Below are positions 43,233 through 47,740 of a DNA stretch of 47,740 bases, in pieces. This DNA comes from Photorhabdus heterorhabditis. GTDB taxonomy: Bacteria; Pseudomonadota; Gammaproteobacteria; Enterobacterales; Enterobacteriaceae. The DNA is taken from positions 1-47,740 of the forward strand of contig NZ_RCWA01000036.1 in the NCBI RefSeq assembly GCF_018448905.1, written 5' to 3'. The notes under the pieces are model-generated. The model searched no databases. It was not told the origin of the DNA and saw only the letters and a list, made by a program, of their open reading frames with translations. The position numbers and the translations under genes were made by a program. Position 1 is the first letter of the stretch, and every line of letters begins with the position of its first letter.

Positions 43233-43249
43233 ATCTGGTATGACCAGAT
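43233..43249. promoter_or_regulatory. FadR operator of fadBA
   Basis: ATCTGGTATGACCAGAT is a near-perfect palindrome fitting the FadR consensus (A-x-CTGGT-xx-GACCAG-x-T). It differs by one base from the E. coli fadB operator as I remember it (ATCTGGTACGACCAGAT). It lies 27 bases before fadB, so FadR would repress fadBA until long-chain acyl-CoA releases it. Confidence 0.88.
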
Positions 43250-43481
43250 GGGTTTGATTGTGGTTATTATGTTAAGTAAATGCAAATGAGTGATTAATTT
43301 TTTGCAAGGGTGATCACAAGTAAGATTTATATCTCATGGGCAATAATTGTTTTTATATTTTGATAAATAAGGGATTAGTAGGATCAGATAATATTGAAAT
43401 GATTTTGACGTGATACCTGCAAAGATCAACGATTGTGATAAGCTGATGATTCAGACATAAAATAAAAAAAGGTCAATTGAA

Positions 43482-44816
43482 ATGGAAAAGTTGGCATCTC
43501 TGTACCACGAACATATCTCTACATTACAACAACGTGCCCGTGAAGTATTGGCACATAATCAATTTGACGCTCTGCTTATTCACTCTGGAGAGTTACAACG
43601 TATTTTCCTTGATGACAGAGACTATCCTTTCAACGTTAATGCTCACTTCAAAGCTTGGGTGCCAGTAACTAAAGTGCCTAATTGCTGGTTATGGGTAGAT
43701 GGTATTAATAAACCTAAATTATGGTTTTATTCACCAATAGATTATTGGCACAGCGTAGAACCGTTACCAACCAGTTATTGGACCAAAGAAGTCGAAATGA
43801 TTCATCTGGCAAATACCGGAGATATTAATTCAGAGCTAAATTCTTATGTAAAACATAATGTTGTTTATATCGGTTGTTCTCAACAAAGAGCAAAAGAACT
43901 TGGTTTTTCTGAACATAATATTAATCCAAAGGCTGTTCTGGATTATTTGCATTTTTATCGTTCATATAAAACAGATTATGAATTGGCTTGTATGCGTGAA
44001 GCGCAGAAAACGGCTGTTGTTGGGCATTTGGCAGCTCATGAAGCATTTCAGGCTGGCATGAGTGAATTTGATATCAATATATCTTATCTGATGGCAACAG
44101 GTCACCGTGATACAGATGTTCCTTATGACAATATTATTGCTATGAATGAGAATTCAGCCGTCTTGCATTACACAGTATTACAGCACAATGCACCTGCCGA
44201 AGCGCGTAGTTTTCTGATTGATGCCGGTGCTGAATATAATGGCTATGCGGCAGATATTACCCGTACTTATGCAGCAAAAAGTAATAACGAATTTGCTTCT
44301 CTGATTAAAGATGTAAATGCTGAACAAAAAGCTCTCATCAGTACAATTAAAGCAGGAGTTCGCTATACCGAATATCATATCCAAATGCATCATAGAATCG
44401 CCAAATTGCTGAAAAAACATGGGATTGTGAAAAATATTAGTGAAGAGGCTATGGTTGAAAAAGGGCTGACAATGCCATTTTTTCCGCATGGTATTGGTCA
44501 TCTTCTTGGATTACAGGTTCATGATGTGGCAGGATTTATGCAGGATGATACAGGTACGCATTTAGCAGCGCCGGATGTATATCCATATCTACGCTGTACC
44601 CGTATTCTGGAACCTCGTATGGTGCTGACCATTGAACCGGGCCTTTATTTCATTGAATCGCTGCTTGCATCTTGGCGTGAAAGTGAATTTAGTAAACATT
44701 TTGACTGGAATAAAATAGAGATGTTTAAACCTTTCGGTGGTATACGTATCGAAGACAATATTGTTATCCATGAAAATAAAGTGGAAAACATGACTCGGGA
44801 TCTTCAACTGCCATAA
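43482..44816 (+). CDS. pepQ: Xaa-Pro dipeptidase (prolidase) PepQ
   Basis: The 444-residue product (E. coli 443) is a manganese-dependent M24B dipeptidase that splits Xaa-Pro dipeptides and can hydrolyse organophosphate triesters. The two-metal ligands fall at Asp247 and Asp258 ([20 protein letters not shown]), His340 ([13 protein letters not shown]), Glu385 (TIEPGLYF) and Glu424 (GIRIEDNI). It is divergent from fadB across a 275-bp region with the FadR site. The stop shares a base with the yigZ start (TAATG), so the two are coupled. Confidence 0.97.
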   Translation: MEKLASLYHEHISTLQQRAREVLAHNQFDALLIHSGELQRIFLDDRDYPFNVNAHFKAWVPVTKVPNCWLWVDGINKPKLWFYSPIDYWHSVEPLPTSYWTKEVEMIHLANTGDINSELNSYVKHNVVYIGCSQQRAKELGFSEHNINPKAVLDYLHFYRSYKTDYELACMREAQKTAVVGHLAAHEAFQAGMSEFDINISYLMATGHRDTDVPYDNIIAMNENSAVLHYTVLQHNAPAEARSFLIDAGAEYNGYAADITRTYAAKSNNEFASLIKDVNAEQKALISTIKAGVRYTEYHIQMHHRIAKLLKKHGIVKNISEEAMVEKGLTMPFFPHGIGHLLGLQVHDVAGFMQDDTGTHLAAPDVYPYLRCTRILEPRMVLTIEPGLYFIESLLASWRESEFSKHFDWNKIEMFKPFGGIRIEDNIVIHENKVENMTRDLQLP

Positions 44817-45427
44817 TGAAACCTTATTTGATACCGGCAGCTTCAGTGAGTTGGGCTGAAGAGATTAAAAAAAGCCGTTTTATTACTCTGCTGGGACATA
44901 CCTGCGGAGTAGATGAGGCTAAAGCGTTTATTCAGCAAATTAAAGCTCAATACCCTGACGCTCGTCATCATTGCTGGGCATTTGTTGCTGGTGCACCAGA
45001 TGATTCACAGCAATTGGGTTTTTCAGATGATGGTGAACCTTCAGGAACCGCTGGTAAGCCAATGTTATCCCAGCTTATGGGAAATAATGTTGGTGAAATA
45101 ACAGCGGTTGTTGTCCGTTATTTTGGTGGAATAAAATTAGGTACTGGTGGATTGGTTAGGGCATATGGAAGTGGTGTCCAACAGGCGCTGAAGTTACTGG
45201 AAACAAAATATAAGGTTCCACAGAAACTCTGTTCTTTACAGTGTGAATATGCCCATATTTCTATGGTTGAACAGTTATTACAGAAGTCAGCAGGAAAGAT
45301 CATTTCCAGTGAGTATACAGAGAGTGTTACTTTGCAAATTTCACTCCCAGCTACCCTAGTGGGTGAAGTCAGTGATAAATTACGTGATCTGAGTCGTGGT
45401 GTACTGAATTTAACACCTGATTTGTAA
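44816..45427 (+). CDS. yigZ: IMPACT-family protein YigZ
   Basis: 203 residues (E. coli 204). The N-terminal UPF0029/Impact domain has the family signature SDDGEPSGTAGKPMLSQL, preceded by DARHHCWAFVAG and followed by VVVRYFGGIKLGTGGLVRAY. The C-terminal ferredoxin-like domain (about 140-200) resembles elongation-factor domain V. Cytosolic; possible nucleic-acid or ribosome-linked role, not established. Start overlaps pepQ by one base; trkH follows after 37 bases. Confidence 0.95.
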   Translation: MKPYLIPAASVSWAEEIKKSRFITLLGHTCGVDEAKAFIQQIKAQYPDARHHCWAFVAGAPDDSQQLGFSDDGEPSGTAGKPMLSQLMGNNVGEITAVVVRYFGGIKLGTGGLVRAYGSGVQQALKLLETKYKVPQKLCSLQCEYAHISMVEQLLQKSAGKIISSEYTESVTLQISLPATLVGEVSDKLRDLSRGVLNLTPDL

Positions 45428-45464
45428 ATATTCTCTGTAACTGGATTTCTAAGGAACCAGCTGA

Positions 45465-46916
45465 ATGCATTTTCGTGCCATAACCCGTATTGTTGGGCTG
45501 CTTGTCATTCTTTTCTCTGTCACTATGATTATTCCCGGGTTGGTAGCGCTTATCTATCGTGATGGCGCTGGGCGTGCATTTAGTCAGACATTTATTTTTG
45601 CCTTAGTTATTGGTCTGATACTTTGGATACCTAACCGGGAGCAAAAACACGAATTAAAACCTCGAGAAGGGTTTCTTATCGTGGTTTTATTCTGGACGGT
45701 ATTAGGAAGTGTTGGGGCTTTGCCTTTCATCTTTTCTGAACAGCCAAGTCTTTCTATTACAGACGCATTCTTTGAATCTTTCTCTGGTTTAACAACAACC
45801 GGTGCGACAACACTTATTGGACTTGATTCCTTACCTAAGGCGATTCTCTTCTACCGGCAGATGTTGCAATGGTTGGGTGGGATGGGGATTATTGTATTGG
45901 CGGTTGCAATACTGCCTCTGCTTGGGGTTGGGGGAATGCAGCTCTATCGAGCTGAAATGCCGGGACCTTTGAAAGATAATAAAATGCGTCCGCGAATTGC
46001 TGAAACGGCAAAAACTTTATGGTTGATCTATGTGTTACTGACAATTGCTTGTGCTCTGGCATTATGGGCGGCTGGCATGTCAGTTTTTGATGCTATTTCT
46101 CACAGCTTTTCAACTATCGCGATCGGTGGATTTTCTACTCATGATGCCAGTATTGGTTATTTCGATAGTCCCGCGATAAACACCATTATTGCGATTTTTC
46201 TGTTGATTTCTGGTTGCAACTTTGGTCTGCATTTCGCGGTGTTAACGGGACGTAGTCTGACAGTATATTGGCGAGATCCTGAATTCCGTATGTTTATCTC
46301 CATTCAATTAGTTCTGGTGATTATTTGTACTCTAATGTTATGGAATCATGCTGTTTATAAATCGGGGATAGAGACATTAAACCAAGCTTTTTTCCAGGTT
46401 GTCTCAATGGCGACAACCGCTGGATTCAGTACAGATAGCTTTGCCCGTTGGCCATCATTTTTGCCCATATTGTTATTGTGTTCTGCTTTTATCGGTGGCT
46501 GTGCCGGTTCGACGGGGGGGGGACTGAAAGTTATTCGTATCTTATTGTTATTCCTGCAAGGTTCCCGTGAGTTGAAGCGCTTGGTTCATCCGAATGCGGT
46601 CTATACCCTTAAGTTAGGACGAAGGGCATTACCTGAACGTATTATTGAAGCTGTCTGGGGATTCTTCTCTGCTTATGCTTTGGTATTTATCATTAGTTTG
46701 TTGTTACTGATTGCAACAGGTGTAGACGAGCTTTCTGCTTTTTCTGCGATAGCCGCTACACTGAATAATCTAGGGCCAGGGCTGGGTGTTGTTGCAGATA
46801 ACTTTACTGCAATGAATCCGATAGCTAAGTGGATATTAGTTATAACGATGTTGTTTGGTCGTTTGGAAGTATTCACTTTGTTAGTTTTATTTACACCGAC
46901 CTTTTGGCGTGAATAG
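45465..46916 (+). CDS. trkH: Trk potassium uptake transporter TrkH
   Basis: At 483 residues this equals E. coli TrkH. It is an inner-membrane K+ channel-like subunit working with the NAD/ATP-binding ring TrkA (encoded elsewhere). The four selectivity-filter loops of this superfamily can be read: SGLTTTGATTL, IAIGGFSTHDAS, MATTAGFSTDSF and GCAGSTGGGLKVIRI. About ten to twelve hydrophobic helices; GGMGIIVLAVAILPLLGVGG follows the first loop. Part of the pepQ-yigZ-trkH-hemG run; hemG begins 23 bases after its stop. Confidence 0.97.
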   Translation: MHFRAITRIVGLLVILFSVTMIIPGLVALIYRDGAGRAFSQTFIFALVIGLILWIPNREQKHELKPREGFLIVVLFWTVLGSVGALPFIFSEQPSLSITDAFFESFSGLTTTGATTLIGLDSLPKAILFYRQMLQWLGGMGIIVLAVAILPLLGVGGMQLYRAEMPGPLKDNKMRPRIAETAKTLWLIYVLLTIACALALWAAGMSVFDAISHSFSTIAIGGFSTHDASIGYFDSPAINTIIAIFLLISGCNFGLHFAVLTGRSLTVYWRDPEFRMFISIQLVLVIICTLMLWNHAVYKSGIETLNQAFFQVVSMATTAGFSTDSFARWPSFLPILLLCSAFIGGCAGSTGGGLKVIRILLLFLQGSRELKRLVHPNAVYTLKLGRRALPERIIEAVWGFFSAYALVFIISLLLLIATGVDELSAFSAIAATLNNLGPGLGVVADNFTAMNPIAKWILVITMLFGRLEVFTLLVLFTPTFWRE

Positions 46917-46939
46917 CCTATTGGGAAAAGGGTATAGAT

Positions 46940-47476
46940 ATGAATTGTTTATTGCTTTATTCCAGTCGAGATGGGCAGACGAAGAAAATTATTACTTGTA
47001 TTGCTGAAAATTTACGCAGAGCAGGGGAAGTATGTGATCTTAAAGAATTGGCAACAGTAGAAAGAGTCAATTGGGAATCTTATGACAAGGTTATGATTGG
47101 AGCTTCAATCAGATATGGCCATTTTAATCCAGTACTGAAAAAATTCGCTATTTGCCATCAACAACAACTTAATAAAATGCCCACCGCATTTTTTGGCGTT
47201 AATCTAACCGCAAGGAAGCCAGAGAAATGTACTCCTGAAACGAATGTATATGTTCGTAAATTTTTGCTTAATACACCTTGGAAACCAGATCTGTGCGGTG
47301 TTTTTGCTGGCGCATTACTTTATCCTCGTTATCACTGGTTGGATCGTGTAATGGTTAAATTGATCATGAAAATGACTGGAGGGGAAACGGATACAACTAA
47401 GGAGATTGAATATACAGATTGGCAGCGAGTCGCTCGTTTTGCCGATGATTTCCTTAGAGTCTCGAATGAAAAATAA
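46940..47476 (+). CDS. hemG: Menaquinone-dependent protoporphyrinogen IX dehydrogenase HemG
   Basis: 178 residues (E. coli 181). Flavodoxin-like enzyme that oxidises protoporphyrinogen IX to protoporphyrin IX, passing electrons to quinones. The FMN-phosphate loop is at the N-terminus (LLLYSSRDGQTKKIITCIAE). KVMIGASIRYGHFNPVLKKF and the HemG-specific long insert region (FFGVNLTARKPEK, about 90-105) are present. Last gene before the rRNA operon, as in E. coli hemG-rrnA. Confidence 0.96.
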   Translation: MNCLLLYSSRDGQTKKIITCIAENLRRAGEVCDLKELATVERVNWESYDKVMIGASIRYGHFNPVLKKFAICHQQQLNKMPTAFFGVNLTARKPEKCTPETNVYVRKFLLNTPWKPDLCGVFAGALLYPRYHWLDRVMVKLIMKMTGGETDTTKEIEYTDWQRVARFADDFLRVSNEK

Positions 47477-47545
47477 TCAACTTGTTCTTTTTATCAATGT
47501 TTTGTTGAAAAAAACCGCGGTCGTTAACTTTTTTCAAATAAACAC

Positions 47546-47573
47546 TTGCCAGCGCCGAAGAACGCCCTATAAT
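47546..47573 (+). promoter_or_regulatory. rRNA operon promoter P1
   Basis: -35 TTGCCA (47546-47551), 16-bp spacer, -10 TATAAT (47568-47573), then the GC-rich discriminator GCGCCACCACTGAC typical of rrn P1 promoters. A run of T then A-rich bases (CTTTTTTCAAATAAA) just upstream is a likely UP element. The GC-rich discriminator implies stringent (ppGpp) control. Confidence 0.92.
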
Positions 47574-47641
47574 GCGCCACCACTGACCGACACAACGCTG
47601 AGAAAACGTGTGAGGTTGGGCAGGGGAGCGCAAATAAGCGC

Positions 47642-47669
47642 TTGACTCTGCGGGCAAAAAGCGTAATAT
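47642..47669 (+). promoter_or_regulatory. rRNA operon promoter P2
   Basis: -35 TTGACT, 16-bp spacer, -10 TAATAT, 96 bases after the P1 -35. This is the standard tandem arrangement of enterobacterial rRNA operons. Confidence 0.88.
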
Positions 47670-47711
47670 ACGCAGCCCGGCTGACCGAGAATATCAAATT
47701 TTAAGGTGGCC

Positions 47712-47723
47712 TGCTCTTTAACA
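47712..47723 (+). promoter_or_regulatory. boxA antitermination element of the rRNA leader
   Basis: TGCTCTTTAACA is the exact rrn boxA, where the NusB/NusE antitermination complex assembles. The following AATTAATCAGACAATCTG is the usual leader before 16S rRNA. The window ends inside the leader. Confidence 0.93.
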
Positions 47724-47740
47724 ATTAATCAGACAATCTG

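Overview
The window reads as chromosome of a low-GC enterobacterium of the Morganellaceae, most likely Photorhabdus (possibly Xenorhabdus). The grounds are gene content and lengths that follow Escherichia coli closely, AT-rich spacers, at least six ERIC-type (about 127-bp) intergenic repeats, and a decayed colicin E3/cloacin-type immunity gene. The genus is inferred from these signs, not proven. Gene order joins blocks that are separate in E. coli: qorA-dnaB-alr-tyrB, uvrA/ssb and ghxP-yjcE (E. coli 92 min), then metR/metE-udp-rmuC-ubiEJB-tatABC-rfaH-ubiD-fre-fadAB-pepQ-yigZ-trkH-hemG-rrn (E. coli 86-87 min).

Layout. 1-1,060: small PUA/ASCH-type genes with a damaged left end, closed by an ERIC element. 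1,098-6,028: qorA divergent from dnaB, then alr and tyrB. 6,029-7,136: an AT-rich gap holding an immunity pseudogene with four in-frame stops. 7,137-9,163: psuK-psuG, the pseudouridine breakdown pair. 9,212-12,951: uvrA divergent from ssb around a LexA box and an ERIC element. 13,029-15,262: glutathione-dependent formaldehyde detoxification (fghA, frmA) with a decayed frmR regulator. 15,425-17,033: an accessory, AT-rich stretch with one unrecognised 111-residue gene, a fold-back ERIC fragment and a remnant of a membrane protein. 17,284-20,616: ghxP (PurR box) and yjcE. 20,810-24,151: metR/metE with MetJ boxes. 24,390-27,018: a Tat-exported intradiol dioxygenase, pcp and two ERIC elements. 27,019-30,722: udp, a tyrosine-type phosphatase, a DedA protein and rmuC. 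30,795-35,439: ubiE-ubiJ-ubiB-tatA-tatB-tatC. 35,549-39,758: hemB (Pseudomonas-like, non-zinc type), rfaH, ubiD and fre. 39,842-43,206: fadBA with a FadR operator. 43,482-47,476: pepQ-yigZ-trkH-hemG. The window ends in the P1/P2 promoters and boxA leader of an rRNA operon; the 16S gene itself lies beyond the right edge.

How genes fit together: ubiE, ubiJ, ubiB and ubiD serve ubiquinone synthesis. TatABC would export the twin-arginine dioxygenase encoded about 10 kb upstream. hemB and hemG are two steps of haem synthesis. fadB and fadA form the beta-oxidation complex. psuK and psuG salvage pseudouridine, while udp and ghxP handle uridine and purine bases. The backbone is ordinary. The interesting material is in the gaps: the immunity pseudogene, the frmR remnant, the orphan 111-residue gene, the fold-back ERIC and the exported dioxygenase. 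I saw no clear new multigene system.
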